From contig JAJNNY010000018.1 in assembly GCA_022453515.1 (NCBI GenBank), forward strand, positions 372,001-436,000: a stretch of DNA of 64,000 nt, read 5' to 3'. Shown one piece after another: positions 24,676-36,234 of this stretch (the stretch's first letter is position 1; the number at the start of each line of letters is the position of its first letter). Made by a program: the position numbers and the translations under genes. The notes under the pieces were generated by a model. That model was given only the letters and a program-made list of their open reading frames with translations, ran no database searches and was not told where the DNA came from. The stretch is from Astrocystis sublimbata (Eukaryota; Ascomycota; Sordariomycetes; Xylariales; Xylariaceae).

Positions 24676-26703
24676 ATGTCGGCCATGGAGGGTGATCTGC
24701 TTGGTCTAGGTAAGCAACTGCCATGCACATGTGCAGCATATGCTGTATCCCCCCATCAACCCCTCCAACTCCCGTCCAAGAGACGCAGAGAACCATACAC
24801 CGGGACATGAGCCCCTTTATCTATCATATGCTGCCCCCCTCCCCTCCACTGCCACGTACCTCATAACCACGTACAATCGGAGTTATCCGTTGCCGATTGA
24901 GACGTCACCTCGGCGTGCTTCCAAGCATGCCCCAGGGGCTGGGACCCGACCTGTCTGCGTTCCACTTAACCGGGCCAGCAATTGTTTCATTTGTACTGGC
25001 TCGTGTTTCACAATGTCCGATGGCAATCGTCATTCCCGCCCGTAATCAACCGCGCACTCCCTGCTAACACACTGCCCTTTGCCGTATTCACAGGCCAGCC
25101 ACCCAACCAGCGTGCTACGAATGCCCCACCCGGCTTGACACTCAATCTTTCGTCCAACAATCCCTTCCGCAATCGCGCTGCGTCGCCCAACAGTCTTGGT
25201 TCTCCATCTCTTCCCCGATCGCCTTTTGAAGATCCCCCTCCCCGCCCAACCTCGAGGAACCCTTTTCTCGACCCGGCCTACAGCTCCTCTGCCACCCAAC
25301 TGGTTACGTCCCCAGAGAAGATGGCACAGACACAGACCAAGGGCGCTCAATCGCCCACAGCTGACGAGCTCTTTGTAAGTCTCAACACCATGCGTGACAG
25401 CACAGCTACCACTAATACCATGACTACCAGAGCTCTCTCGATATCAAAGACGACAATGCAAGCAAGAAACCCCAACCCCCCAGACCGCATGGTGGGCAGA
25501 GAGCGCACCATGGCCCTCCCCGTGGAGAAAACGTCCCACCGCACGGGCGTGGTGCCCCTTCGAGCTCCCATCGTCCTACTCGTTGGCAGGAAGAGGCACT
25601 AAGGGCGCGTAAAAACGGAAGCAAGCCTATCAGCGGATCTCCTCATCGACGACCTGAACCACGGTTACGCCGCAACAGCGAATCGTCCATCATGGAGAAA
25701 CCCACTGACGAGGAGAAGAAGCTGCGTGAGATGAGACACCGTGACAGAGAGAGGCGTCACCGTGACGGCAAGGGCCGGCCGAAGAAACTGGATCTTATCG
25801 ATCAGTTGGATGCCACTAGCATCTACGGCACTGGATGTAAGTCGCCTGACTCGCTGCCTGATTGACATAGGAGCTAATATAGCCTCAGTGTTCCATCATG
25901 ATGGCCCTTTCGATGCTTGCAACCCCAGCCGAAACCGGAAGGGTAGTCGACGTGCTCCTATGCAGGCCTTCGCCAAAGATTCAGCAAACAACACGATTGG
26001 GGGTGCAGGCCCTCTGAACAAGCGACCGGATCACAAAGTTTTCATGGGCAACGACATGCATGATCCTTCGGGTCCCATGTACGCTGGAAGAGATCCTCAC
26101 AAGCCCAAAGCTCATGAGATGGAGCTCTTTGATCCTAAGCAGCGGTTTGAATTCGAATATGGAGAGGAGACCCTTGGTTTGGGAAGTTCAACGTTCCTGG
26201 AAGGAACACCCGCTGCTCGCACGGCCATCGCCCGAAACCAAGAAGAGACGGCCCAGCAAGCCGTCGAGAATGGGCTGGGAAGAAAGAAATCGGTCGTGAG
26301 CCGCTTCAAGAGTATTAAACGCGGCCAGAGTAATTATGAGGGTCGGGTTACTAGCCCGGGTGCTTATCAGGGCCATAGCCCCCGGCCTAGCCTACCGAGC
26401 GCAGGCATCACGGGTGAAAGGAACCCCTTCTTCGCCGAGTACGATAAGGCTGATGAGAGAATTACCGTTCAACGCAAAGACAGCAATGTCGGGACCCCCA
26501 GTACGCCCCCGGTACACGGTGGCAGCCTCGAGCGTCGATCCACAACCGACGCAACGATGGACGGCCCAGCAGAGGGCCAGACGAAGCAAGCAGGAGGTGG
26601 TTTTCTTTCCCGGGTCAAGAGTCTGAAGGGGGGTCCACGGCGCCAACGACCAGAGCCACCAGTGAAGGATGCCACACCTGATATTCCTAGGGCGGCGGTG
26701 TAG
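24676..26703 (+). CDS. pal1: Pal1 cell-morphology / endocytic protein
   Basis: Fungal Pal1-domain protein, 511 aa. Exons 24676-24709, 25094-25374, 25431-25836 and 25889-26703 are all in phase. The short first exon encodes MSAMEGDLLGL. The second has NPF tripeptides (NNPFRN, RNPFLD), EH-domain ligands consistent with endocytic coats. The Pal1 core spans the basic REMRHRDRERRHRDGKG stretch, KLDLIDQLDATSIYGTG and, after the last intron, the signature FHHDGPFDACNPSRN. The remainder is disordered and Ser/Pro/Arg-rich, with a further NPFF near the C-terminus. In fission yeast Pal1 localises to growth sites and endocytic patches and maintains cylindrical shape. The gene stands alone behind a >1 kb pyrimidine-rich leader. 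Confidence 0.93.
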
Positions 26704-27714
26704 ACTCGGAGCCTGTTTGCCTCAGCGAATGCAGTTTTGAGCTTTACGAACAGCATGGTCGTCGTCGTTGCCCCAACTAGGATGACCACCGCGTTTCATT
26801 TGTTGGCGTGTGGGCTATTCTCAGGCTCCGTTCCTTGTATGATCCTGGTGTCTCTTTCATCGCAACGGCGTTAGTCTTGCCGGTTTCTGTTCTGAAATGG
26901 GAAGAGGCCAACCTTCGAATATTTTCGCAATTCAGCAAGATGGGAGAAGCAGCAGTGATAATATAGTTTTATTCACAACATTCATTCGTTGCCTTGGCAC
27001 ACCACTCTTCAGGATTATACATCTACACTACACTGTATGAGTAGAGGTTGCTTGATCCTAAAGGTCATTGGCCATCAGCTATGTATCTAGAATCACATAG
27101 TGCCTGGAACAAGACCTTTTGACCACCTACCTACCTATTGATTCCATAGGTAGTTCACCTAAAAACTGCTGCGGACTCATAAACATAATGAGCGGGTGAC
27201 TGTGGGGGTTGTTTCTTGAATGCAAGACTTCGTCTGCTCGGTCTGGTCTCTACCGTTTTATCATCAATTTTGCGTGTCATATATTTGCGAGGAATTAACG
27301 GCTGTTTCTTGATTGACCACATTTTAATCATGGTGTTTCTAAGGCACTCCACATCTCTTCTGGTAGAGAAAATATGAACAATCGACTTGAGCAGAATCCG
27401 AGTCAATTGTCAGTCATATACTCAGGTATAATTACTATAAAGCGACGATATCTTAGTATTCTCCAGCTTGTACTATTGTCTAGGTACGCATTGTGGAGCA
27501 TTTGCACTACTCCCTTGAATGCAGCCGGCAATAGGTAGCTTAGCACCTATGTTCGGATACTTACTGACCTAGCTTTCGGTATTTCTACCACAGCAACTCC
27601 TGGAGACTAGGTACTTATATGCGCCATCATCGCATTGCATCTTATCTTATCTAATCTATCTGTTCATTCGAAGAAGGCCCAGATGCACCCGTTTTACTGA
27701 CTGCAGGTGGCTAT
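26704..27714. other. Intergenic region between pal1 and the Rad51-like gene
   Basis: No gene is supported. An ACCTACCTACC run with its inverted partner TAGGTAG occurs at 27125-27155. A CTGAC...GCAG sequence at 27696-27707 just upstream of the next ATG looks like the 3' end of a 5'-UTR intron. Confidence 0.45.
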
Positions 27715-29841
27715 ATGGGTCAATGGCAAACAGAGATGACCATGGGCAGCAACTCAAATGGGGCTCGAATGGCTACGGGACTCCTCAGGCCCGTGACGGG
27801 CGCCGCGCTGTTCTACGAGGAAATTGAGCGCCGGACAAGACTTCATCGGAAGGGTGTGCTGCCGACGGGATGCTCCGAAATCGATGATGCGCTGCTTGTA
27901 GGAGGCGGGTTCGAGAGCGGATGCATCGTCGGCGTTAGCGCTGAGGAGGCGGGTTTTGGACTCTTGGTGAGTTTGTGTTCGGCTTCTTGTTCCTGCTTCT
28001 TGCGTTTGCATACGGATTACATCGAGGAACCAGCTAGATGGACAGTGCACAATAGGAGGCATAAGACTGGCTATATATCCTGTCCAACGTGGTGCATCGC
28101 TGACAATATCCCCCAGCTTAGTCTCCAAACCGTAGCGCGATCTTTGGTTTTCGAGGAACCTGATCGTAGGGGTAAACAGAGAGTGGCGATCATCACGACA
28201 TTGCCAGTGACGACCATTCTCCCAATCTTACGGGACGTCGTTCGTTCCCAGGCTCAGACCAAACTAGGCCCGAGAAATCCCAGCATTGATGCCGAAGTGA
28301 GACGGTGCCTCGAGGCCATCTCCATCTCACGCATCTTTGATACTGAAGGTCTATGGGAGGTTCTTCGCGAACTAGAAGCCCAAGCCGGGCTTCAATCTAT
28401 ACATGATGCAGATGAGGACGAGGAAATACTACGCTCTCATATGACTGCGGAAGACAAGGACGAGGTCCAAGAGAATCAAGTTGAAGATGCTTTCCAAGAG
28501 TCAGTAGATGAAGAACTGGGACGGGAAGGTGCTTCGGAAAGTAGCCCAAGGCAGACAGAAGCAGGTCTCAACGATCATACCCCATCCATACCCTCCTTGC
28601 AACCAACAATGCCTTTGCCGGAACCCATCACGCAGCTGCCACCATTGCGCATTGGGCCTGGACTTCAACCACTATTTCAGAAACGAGAAGTCCTCGACAG
28701 CGAGGATGAGGAACCATTCTCTTCCTCGCCATTGTCATCTCCGCCCCCATCTACAGCCGAGGCAGGATCTTCATCCCCTCCAAGGGAGCAATCTCTGCCT
28801 CCAGCCGAGCCAGATGCTCATCACAGTCTATCTTCAGATTCAGAGGTCAACCCAGAGACTGCACCAGAACCGACCTCAGAAATCGATCTAAACGGCGACC
28901 CAGAGCCCAGTCCAGAGTCTCTCGAACCGGAAGCACAACCGAACATAACGACCAGGATGACGCCAAACCCCGTACCCGATATCATCCTAGTGACGCATTT
29001 CTCCTCTCTGCTAACGACTCTTTTCGCCCACGACGACAACAAGACCGCGCACGTAAGCCTCCAGGAGCTCTCCTCGCACCTCCGGCATCTCGCACGCTCT
29101 CAAGATTCTCTGGTCATGCTCCTAAACACGACAATCTCCCCCTCCTCCAACGACCTATCCACATCCACATCAAATGTCCCTCGACCACCTGCTCCAAACA
29201 ATCCAACACCACCACCCATAGACCCCGACTCATCACGACAGCCAAGACCTCTCGACGCAACGCTCCGATCCATCTTCAACCCAGGTCCCCAACTCCCCGA
29301 CCCTAACACCCACACTGAGCATTATCAATCGCGCCTCACACGGCGGAACAAGCCCTCCTTCGGCGCCACCTTTGCGCAGTTTCTCGACCTGCACCTCCTG
29401 TGCAGCAAGCTACCGCGCACACGAGACGACGCCGAGATGGCTGTGGCCCTGGGACAACAGCACCAACAACACGGTTTAGATACGGAGGAGCTGGAAGGGG
29501 ATGGTGTTAGGTATGCGTGGGCGGTGGAGGCGCTGCTTGATGAGATGGGGGTTTGGGCATGGGGACCAGGGGGTCAGGGAGGTGGTAGTGGTAGTGCTGT
29601 CGGTGGTGGGATGAGTAGGGGCAGGGATGAGGATGAGGAAGGGGACGAGGAAGGGGATGAGATATTCCTTCCGCCGCGTGTCGATCGTGAGCAGAGGTGG
29701 GCGGCTGTTGATGTCAGAGATGGCGTGAGGATCGTCAATGCGTTTGCGACTGCCGGTGCAGGCGCAGGCGCGGGTAGAGGTCGAGGTCGAGGTAGAGGGC
29801 CGATTCGGCTTGCTGCTGGGTTTGGGGGGCCGAGGGTTTGA
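27715..29841 (+). CDS. RecA/Rad51-fold protein with degenerate Walker A (Rad51-paralogue-like)
   Basis: The start encodes the RecA-family entry motif TGCSEIDDALLVGGGFESGC at residues 51-70, the same layout as Rad51 paralogues. The following P-loop position reads VGVSAEEAGFGLL instead of GxxxxGKT, so no ATP-binding lysine is present. A later block (PDIILVTHFSSLLTTLF, then LSSHLRHLARSQDSLVMLLNTT) matches the Walker B and following strand of the fold. A Glu/Ser/Pro-rich disordered insertion of ~200 residues separates the two halves, and the C-terminus is Gly/Arg/Asp-rich. A likely intron at 27967-28116 (GTGAGT...CTGAC...CCCAG) is exactly 150 nt and free of stops: unspliced 708 aa, spliced 658 aa. 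Splicing joins GFGLL to LSLQTVARSL, which fits the fold better. A role in recombination is inference. Confidence 0.72.
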   Translation: MGQWQTEMTMGSNSNGARMATGLLRPVTGAALFYEEIERRTRLHRKGVLPTGCSEIDDALLVGGGFESGCIVGVSAEEAGFGLLVSLCSASCSCFLRLHTDYIEEPARWTVHNRRHKTGYISCPTWCIADNIPQLSLQTVARSLVFEEPDRRGKQRVAIITTLPVTTILPILRDVVRSQAQTKLGPRNPSIDAEVRRCLEAISISRIFDTEGLWEVLRELEAQAGLQSIHDADEDEEILRSHMTAEDKDEVQENQVEDAFQESVDEELGREGASESSPRQTEAGLNDHTPSIPSLQPTMPLPEPITQLPPLRIGPGLQPLFQKREVLDSEDEEPFSSSPLSSPPPSTAEAGSSSPPREQSLPPAEPDAHHSLSSDSEVNPETAPEPTSEIDLNGDPEPSPESLEPEAQPNITTRMTPNPVPDIILVTHFSSLLTTLFAHDDNKTAHVSLQELSSHLRHLARSQDSLVMLLNTTISPSSNDLSTSTSNVPRPPAPNNPTPPPIDPDSSRQPRPLDATLRSIFNPGPQLPDPNTHTEHYQSRLTRRNKPSFGATFAQFLDLHLLCSKLPRTRDDAEMAVALGQQHQQHGLDTEELEGDGVRYAWAVEALLDEMGVWAWGPGGQGGGSGSAVGGGMSRGRDEDEEGDEEGDEIFLPPRVDREQRWAAVDVRDGVRIVNAFATAGAGAGAGRGRGRGRGPIRLAAGFGGPRV

Positions 29842-30394
29842 TCGTGATATGTGAGATGCTGGTGAAGGAACAACAAAAGAAGAAGGGAAAACATTGAATT
29901 CAATTAGCTGAACTGCAGCTGGTTAGGTAGCAAGTAGATGTTGGCTTCAACTTGGTCGTTCCTCGATCCTATATCTATGTGATTCATAGAAACCACACAA
30001 GACTGACTTTGACTTGAATGCAATCAATTGTCCTCATGTGAGATAGACGTACATCTCCACCTCCTGTCGTGATTACTTCCTCGTACATGCTTTACTATTC
30101 ATTCGTTAAAGACTAACACGGCAGCTACCTGATAACACACCCGATCTGTTATGCTACAGTTGATCTTGAATCTTTTTCTATTTCTTTTCATTCAATAATC
30201 GTTGATTTATTGTTTCGTCATACTCATAAGCGAACATGAGGGCAGTTTGAGCTCTCCCCCCCAGAACGACGCAGCAACTTGCCAAATATGTCGCATATTG
30301 AAATGCCACAGTTCCAATTCCTAATCATATATACAAAGTCGCATTACTGCTTTATGCATCATGCACGCGGTAAAATCAATCAATCATGCCACAT
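29842..30394. other. Convergent intergenic region
   Basis: This separates the 3' ends of the Rad51-like and FAS1 genes. It is AT-rich around 30160-30230; nothing else recognisable is present. Confidence 0.5.
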
Positions 30395-31950
30395 CTACAA
30401 CTCGCCCCAAACCTGGTCCTCGCCAGCCTCAGTCTCCTTCTTCTCCCCATCAACGTAAGGCTGCAACCGTTCGATGAGCTCCTCGACGGAGATCTCACCG
30501 TCCGCCTCGGTCCACTCGCCTTCGCGCTTGGTCTCATGAGGTGGAATGATCACGGAGCCGACGACCTGCACCACACCCTCGTAGGCACAGGCGTCTTCGA
30601 TGGCGACGTTCTGGTACCCGTTGATGCGCATGTTGATGAAGCGCAGCCAGCGCGCAATATCGATGGACAGGCTTCTGTCATCGAGAAGTGTAGGGAGGTC
30701 GATGTGGAAGTGGCCATTCTTCCCATCGCCGATCTCCTTGTTGGCGACGTTGTTCAGGTCAGCTGAAAGAGGCAGAAGGTCCTCGACGTCGCCCTTGACG
30801 CCGTAGTACGCGTCTGAGTACAGAGTCTCGTTGACTACGATGTGATATTTGAGCAGAGCCTTTAGGTACCCCAGACCCTTCTCCGTGTTGAACAGGAAGG
30901 CATTGGCGTGAGGACCGAGCTTGGTGAATGCGAAGTTAGTCGGTGCGAAGATGGTCAATCCTGTCAGACCATGGCCGTGGTGATGCTTCTCGTCGCTTTC
31001 TTCCTTCTCGTGGTGGTGCAGGAGGCCGGTCTTCTCGGCTGCGAGCTCCAAGGTCGAGAACTTGGAGGGCAAGAGGGAGATGAGACGGCGGGCTGGAGGC
31101 GGTGGCACTAGGATGCTGTCCACGGCGTGAGCAATGCCGTTCCTGGCGACCTGTCGTGCGATGTCAGTAAGAGTTTGTTAAGAACAAGGATAGGCCGAGA
31201 GGCACGTACGAAGTCCAGCTTGACAGTGCGGGCGTAAAAGTTGAGCTTCAGCCCGAAGAGACTCAGGCTGGTCCTCAGACGCTGCGGACGCCCAGCAAGT
31301 CCAGGGGATTTGAGGGCGGTGGGCAAGGTGTGCGAGCCCAGCACTCGGCGACCTGGGTAGTATCCGGGCAGGATGTGGTACTCGATGATCTTCTCGAGGA
31401 ACTCCTTGGGCGGCTTGTGGCCGTGCTCGGGGATCTTCTCAAAGGCCTTGTCGAGCGGGACGAAGACGGTGACGTTGGACTTGGTGCTGTTCAGCAAGTC
31501 GACAATGTCGGGGAAGTCGCCTACCAGGGCGGCGAACTTCTTGGTGTAGTTGGACTCGGAGATGGCCTGGTAAAGAGTGTAATTCGACACATCATGGCCG
31601 TGGCCGGCCTCGTTAGCGCCAAAGATGTTCAGAGAATCGTCAGTTGCGGCGTCGTTGAGGACCTCCTCAACATTCTTCTTGGCGTGGTCGAGGGTGTCGA
31701 GGGTCTCGTCGAAACTCGAACGTAGGGTTTCCCACCAGCTCGAGACAGTGTCCTCGACGGGCTTCTTGATCTGAGCGCCTTGCTCCTCGGCGGTAGACCG
31801 TAGTGTCTCCCACCATTCTCCTGCGGTCTTCTCGACATTCTCGACCTGTCGTTCGATTTCCAAGCCCAGGTCTTGGGCCGTTGCATCATCCGGAATGACA
31901 ACGGCCGTGGCTAATACCGCCGCGAGGGGCAATAGGTTAGTATACCGCAT
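30395..31950 (-). CDS. Secreted protein with two fasciclin (FAS1) domains
   Basis: Minus-strand exons 31950-31210 and 31150-30395 join in phase 0, giving 498 aa. The start at 31950 was chosen because it yields a clean signal peptide (MRYTNLLPLAAVLATAVVIP); an in-frame ATG at 32136 would add a 62-residue leader that hides it. An acidic, Trp-containing helical region with imperfect repeats (EWWETLRS and SWWETLRSS) precedes FAS1 domain 1 (about 105-265: VTVFVPLDKAFEKIPEH, IIEYHILPG, IAHAVDSILVPP). FAS1 domain 2 (about 265-460) carries LTIFAPTNFAFTKLG, LLKYHIVVNETLY and VVQVVGSVIIPP. A His-rich loop (HHHEKEE..KHHHGHG) lies between them. FAS1 domains mediate cell-surface or vacuolar-membrane adhesion. 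No GPI signal or TM helix is visible at the C-terminus. Confidence 0.92.
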
Positions 31951-32868
31951 ATTTGCCGTCAAGATCGAATAGCGAGTCTGGATTCGACTTAGTAACAGCT
32001 TCGGATTGTAAAAATAGCAATGGAAAACTAAAAGAGAATCATACCTTGTGTGTCCGGGGAATTGATTTATGAATGAAGGAAGAAGGTAAGCCGCCCCTCT
32101 TATTGCGAGCTGGGGGAGCTGAAACCCAGCAATCAAATCAACGCTACGTCACCACCACTTACAAGGCGAGGAGGAAGGATCCTGGCCCCCTGGACCAGGC
32201 CATGATTGTCCACTGAGCACAATTGACCACGAATGAGTCCAATTGGACTGTTCTAAAATCTGACAGAGGCACCTACAAAGAACAGGACCTCTCCTCTGTT
32301 GCTCCCTTTGGAACCCGAGAGACTCAAATGCGCGATTCAGCGCAATGTCCGCGTCATGCTCACTCCAGGTAGACGAGGTAGACACGCCGCTTGCGTGATC
32401 CGCAGCATCCCGCGTATCCGGAATCCTCTTTGATTGGATCGGCCACTTTTACCTGCCACATCTTCGGGGCCGTCACGACTCCGCAGGCTCCCGTTACCAG
32501 CGAGACCAGTTCACAGCTTTGGCCATTGATGAAGGAGCTTGGCATGCGGGGGACTGTCGGACTCCTCCAAGCTGCTCATCTACTAACTAGCGATTTGGCT
32601 GCATCTATTATTGCTATTACCTTGGTACTATGCAGTATCGCACCCTACTACTAGTTGCAGTACAACTCGTATCTCATCCGCTTCAGGTTACATATGCTAC
32701 TGAATATCGCATGATACATTCGCCAAACATCAAGCCTTCAGTTCAAAATTGATAAAAAATAGAGAAGTAATAAGAGCTAATGAGTGTCTCGATCTGAAGC
32801 CTAAGACTCAATTGATAGGAAGGGTATGTGCCACATCAAACTGCCCATGGTGTATCCACAAGCAACAA
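31951..32868. other. Intergenic region between the FAS1 gene and the hypothetical gene
   Basis: No gene is supported. Minus-strand open frames at 32149-32385 and 32360-32545 overlap in different frames and could hold a remnant, but no splice-consistent model was found. 32700-32790 is AT-rich. Confidence 0.4.
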
Positions 32869-33971
32869 CTACAACGCAGTATAGACCTGTACTTGAACCT
32901 TCTGGATATTATTGCTCCACCCAGGAAATCTAGCACGGCCCCAAACCGTCACCATATCTCCAATTCTCAGTCTCTTGATGAAATTACCGTCACCAGTGGC
33001 AGATCCGCGGCCGTTGACTTCCAGTTCATTGCCTGCGCTGGACTCGGGGTCAATGTTGTCTGTCCATGACCATTCGACATGGTAGTTTTGCCAGTCGTGT
33101 TCGGCAAGACGATTACACTGTATCTTGTGATCAGAAGTCGTATGTAGCTGGTGGTCATATTCGCTTGCATCTTCCTTCAGAGGTGGCCACACTGAACGGA
33201 TGGCCCCAGTAGTGAGCATGCTTAGGTCGCCGCTGGAGTTATCAGATGCAGCCCGTTCTTCGTCTTCTGGGCCTTGCCGAGGGTCAGCTTACAACAACGA
33301 ATGAATGAGCAATGGCTATGCCAAACTCACGTTTGTGACCTTTATCGAATCGGTCAATACCAGCGTCAAACCATGTCCAGGAGTGGCGGAAGCTCCCGTG
33401 GTCTTCGTACGAGCCGCCATGTCCTTGGTCTCGGCTAACAATGTCAAACACAACCTTTCGAGCTGGGTGCACCAAGGTTGAGGACGAGCCTTCAACAAAC
33501 GCCTTGAGCTCCTCTTGGGGATATTCTTCCTCCATCGGGCATGTGGCGGCTGCTGACTGCCAACGATCGTGATCGTCTGCGTGCCACGAAGGGAGACCCA
33601 GTGGCCCAGTTCGAAGCTATGAGATAGTATTAGCGAGCACAGACAGCCAGCCTGCCTCGTCTTGTTACTGGGGAACTAACAATAAGTTTGTTTTCGCGCT
33701 TTGGTTCGGAGCCACGGATGGTTAAGTGTCCAGTGGCGGTTACGGAGAAATCAATACTGGTTACCGAACACACCCAATACTCGGCAAAGTCCATCACAAT
33801 GTCGATAATCTCGGGTGGAAAGTTGCATGCCTTGCTCAGGGTTCGCTTGACCTGGGCACAGTCCTGCGTCGTGCGTTCAAAGGTATGGCTGAATTGAGGT
33901 GGCTGCTCAGGACCGTTCGTCAGGGGCACCCTCCTCAGGGGGATTCTGCCTCGCCCTGGTCGATGAAGCAT
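32869..33971 (-). CDS. Hypothetical protein, three exons
   Basis: Not recognised as a named family. Minus-strand exons 33971-33681, 33616-33331 and 33266-32869 join in phase to give 324 aa, which supports a real gene. The N-terminal third contains NFPPEIIDIVMDFAEYWVC, reminiscent of an F-box-like helix in fungal proteins, followed by a beta-rich segment. The central part has HPARKVVFDIVSRDQGHGG and HSWTWFDAG; the C-terminus has HVEWSWTDNID and GDMVTVWGRARFPGW, suggesting a beta-sandwich. No signal peptide or TM helix is seen. It sits 0.9 kb upstream of the FAS1 gene on the same strand and divergent from the serine acetyltransferase. Function unknown. Confidence 0.76.
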
Positions 33972-34653
33972 GACGGGCAGTTTATCAATGCAGTGTGAGT
34001 ATATTGTTCAGATGAAGTGTACTAAAAGTGGATGTCGCTCTACCTAGGTAGGTAGGTACTTGTAAAGCAACAAGATCAACCCCTCGATGGTAGGTAGGTA
34101 GCTGCTCTTTTGCAACGACCGGTGTGGGGAGATGTCGAGTCAGAGTGATGTTAGAAACAGTCGTTTTCACGATTCAGAAAATTGAATGCCAAAATTTGGG
34201 GAAGAACAGGAGACGGCCATATCAGAGACCGGGCAAGTAAGTTCACCTATTGCAAGGTGAGGCTACCTACTGGGTAGGCACCACCGGAGAGCACTGACGT
34301 AATGGGATGGCCTAGGTACCCATGTAGGCACTGTACGCCTTCTCCTACAGAGGCACTTACCAGGCTCGCGATACTACCCCTCCAAGCCCCTCCCTGGGCC
34401 TCAATAGGCTTAGCGTTAAGAGATGATAAAAATGGCTTGCGATAAGAAACCTCCGATCGGCTGACTGAGCAGTAGGAGCAGTCGGGTAAGGCAGATGCTT
34501 ACACTTGCATGTGTTTATTTTCAGCTTGCCGGGGCTTCCAAGCTGATTAATCCACGCTATGGCACGACCTGTCATATGATACATGGGACAATTGCAGTCC
34601 ATCCCAGACCTGACCTTCCTTTTGACCTGCAATACTCTCCTGGCTCATTCGTC
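33972..34653. other. Divergent intergenic region rich in TAGGTA motifs
   Basis: This is the shared upstream region of the hypothetical gene (-) and the serine acetyltransferase (+). It holds TACCTAGGTAGGTAGGTA at 34041-34058, TAGGTAGGTAG at 34090-34100 and CCTAGGTACC at 34311-34320. The reading frame upstream of 34654 is open to 34495 but looks like leader. Confidence 0.5.
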
Positions 34654-36234
34654 ATGTCTCAACATTCTGGCATTGTAGCTCTTCGCCGGGCCTCGGCCTC
34701 CTTGCGACGGGCAACGCCCGAAAGTAGCTTTCGGCATGCCTTTATAAGCCGGACGCCTTCGGCGAGGGCGTTTGGCGATGCAAGCTCCAGTCGTGGTATA
34801 CGACTGCTACACTCGCAGCATCCCAAGCGCGCAAATGCTAGCCAAGGTGAGGCTTCGAATCCCGCCATGGCATTCCCCTGCCTCGACGCGCTCGAGACAA
34901 GGTCCGCAACTCTGGAAGCCCGATCGTTATCGAGCGGCCCGGAGCCAGCGTACACCGTCGGTGCTACCGAAGTCTTTCACTGCGTAGATCCCATCCTTCT
35001 CGACTGGGGTGGTGTTCTGCCGGAGTTCGACATCGCCTATGAAACTTGGGGGCAGATGAACGCCGACAAGTCGAATGTCATCCTACTGCACACAGGCCTT
35101 TCTGCCTCATCACACGCCCACTCGACTGAGAGTAATCAACAGCCTGGCTGGTGGGAGAAGTTTATTGGTCCAGGTGCATGCTTGGACACGGATAAATACT
35201 TCGTTATTTGCACTAATGTCATCGGAGGCTGTTTTGGATCAACCGGACCTAGCAGTGTTGACCCTGCAGATGGACAGAAATATGCCACTCGTTTTCCCAT
35301 TCTGACCATGGAAGATATGGTCCGGGCCCAGTTCAAGCTGCTCGAGCATCTCGGCGTGGAAAAGCTGTACGCAAGCGTAGGATCCAGTATGGGCGGCATG
35401 CAATCGCTAGCAGCAGGTGTCCTCTTCCCTTCCAAGGTTGGCCGTATCATCTCCATCAGTGGATGTGCGCGGAGCCATCCCTACAGCATTGCCATGCGTC
35501 ACACTCAACGACAAGTTTTGATGATGGACCCCAACTGGAATCGTGGATTTTATTACGGGAAAGTCCCGCCACACGCTGGGATGAAATTGGCCAGAGAGAT
35601 CGCCACAGTAACTTATCGGTCTGGTCCAGAGTGGGAATTGCGGTTTGGGCGGAGGCGAGCCGACCCCAGCAAACCTCCAGCTTTGTGTCCCGACTTCCTT
35701 ATCGAGACCTATCTGGATCATGCCGGCGAGAAATTCTGCTTGACATACGATCCCAACAGTCTCTTATATGTCAGCAAGGCCATGGACCTATTTGATCTCG
35801 GCCGGGCAAACCAACAAGTCGCCGCACAGAGAAGGGCTGAGCGTCAAGAGTTGATCCAGTCCGGTGCTCAGCCCAGGGTGGACAATGCATCGTGTAGTTT
35901 AACATTACCGGAGTCACCGTATGCCGAGCAAACAGACACTGAATCGAAATTGGACGAGTCCATTCAGTCTCTCGCGGCTGACTCTCGACCACCAGAGGAT
36001 CTTATTTCTGGGTTGGCTCCACTGCGAGACATCCCAACGCTGGTTATGGGCGTCGCTAGTGATATTCTCTTCCCAGCTTGGCAACAGCGTGAGGTTGCCA
36101 ACGCACTCCGGCTTGCTGGTAACAGGAATGTAAGCCACGTGGAGCTCAGCGAGGAGCAGAGCATGTTTGGACACGACACTTTCTTACTCGATCTCAAGAA
36201 CGTTGGGGGCAACGTCAAAAACTTCCTTGGCTAA
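34654..36234 (+). CDS. cysA: Serine O-acetyltransferase, homoserine-acetyltransferase fold, mitochondrial type
   Basis: Alpha/beta-hydrolase acyltransferase; the fungal enzyme of this subgroup (CysA in Aspergillus, cys2 in fission yeast) acetylates L-serine for cysteine synthesis. Uninterrupted gene, 526 aa from 34654, matching the family length. The first ~60 residues are Arg/Ser/Ala-rich with few acids ([20 protein letters not shown]), a mitochondrial presequence. Core motifs: [16 protein letters not shown], the [11 protein letters not shown] loop, [17 protein letters not shown], the nucleophile elbow GSSMGG, and [12 protein letters not shown]. The triad is completed by Asp in GVASDILFP and His in [10 protein letters not shown] low-complexity insert lies between DLFDLG and LISGLAPL. 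The [11 protein letters not shown] form argues for the serine enzyme rather than Met2, but assays would decide. An upstream in-frame ATG at 34495 is less likely. Confidence 0.85.
   Translation: MSQHSGIVALRRASASLRRATPESSFRHAFISRTPSARAFGDASSSRGIRLLHSQHPKRANASQGEASNPAMAFPCLDALETRSATLEARSLSSGPEPAYTVGATEVFHCVDPILLDWGGVLPEFDIAYETWGQMNADKSNVILLHTGLSASSHAHSTESNQQPGWWEKFIGPGACLDTDKYFVICTNVIGGCFGSTGPSSVDPADGQKYATRFPILTMEDMVRAQFKLLEHLGVEKLYASVGSSMGGMQSLAAGVLFPSKVGRIISISGCARSHPYSIAMRHTQRQVLMMDPNWNRGFYYGKVPPHAGMKLAREIATVTYRSGPEWELRFGRRRADPSKPPALCPDFLIETYLDHAGEKFCLTYDPNSLLYVSKAMDLFDLGRANQQVAAQRRAERQELIQSGAQPRVDNASCSLTLPESPYAEQTDTESKLDESIQSLAADSRPPEDLISGLAPLRDIPTLVMGVASDILFPAWQQREVANALRLAGNRNVSHVELSEEQSMFGHDTFLLDLKNVGGNVKNFLG

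Noticed and set aside
32149..32545. Small minus-strand gene between the FAS1 and hypothetical genes
   Set aside because: Two overlapping frames with some protein-like segments, but no in-phase splice model could be built.
34495..34653. Upstream start for the serine acetyltransferase
   Set aside because: The extra 53 residues lack targeting character, while the ATG at 34654 gives a good presequence and the usual family length.
34654..36234. Met2 homoserine O-acetyltransferase
   Set aside because: The fold is the same, but the [11 protein letters not shown] and [12 protein letters not shown] motifs and presequence fit the serine-acetylating CysA group better. Not fully excluded.
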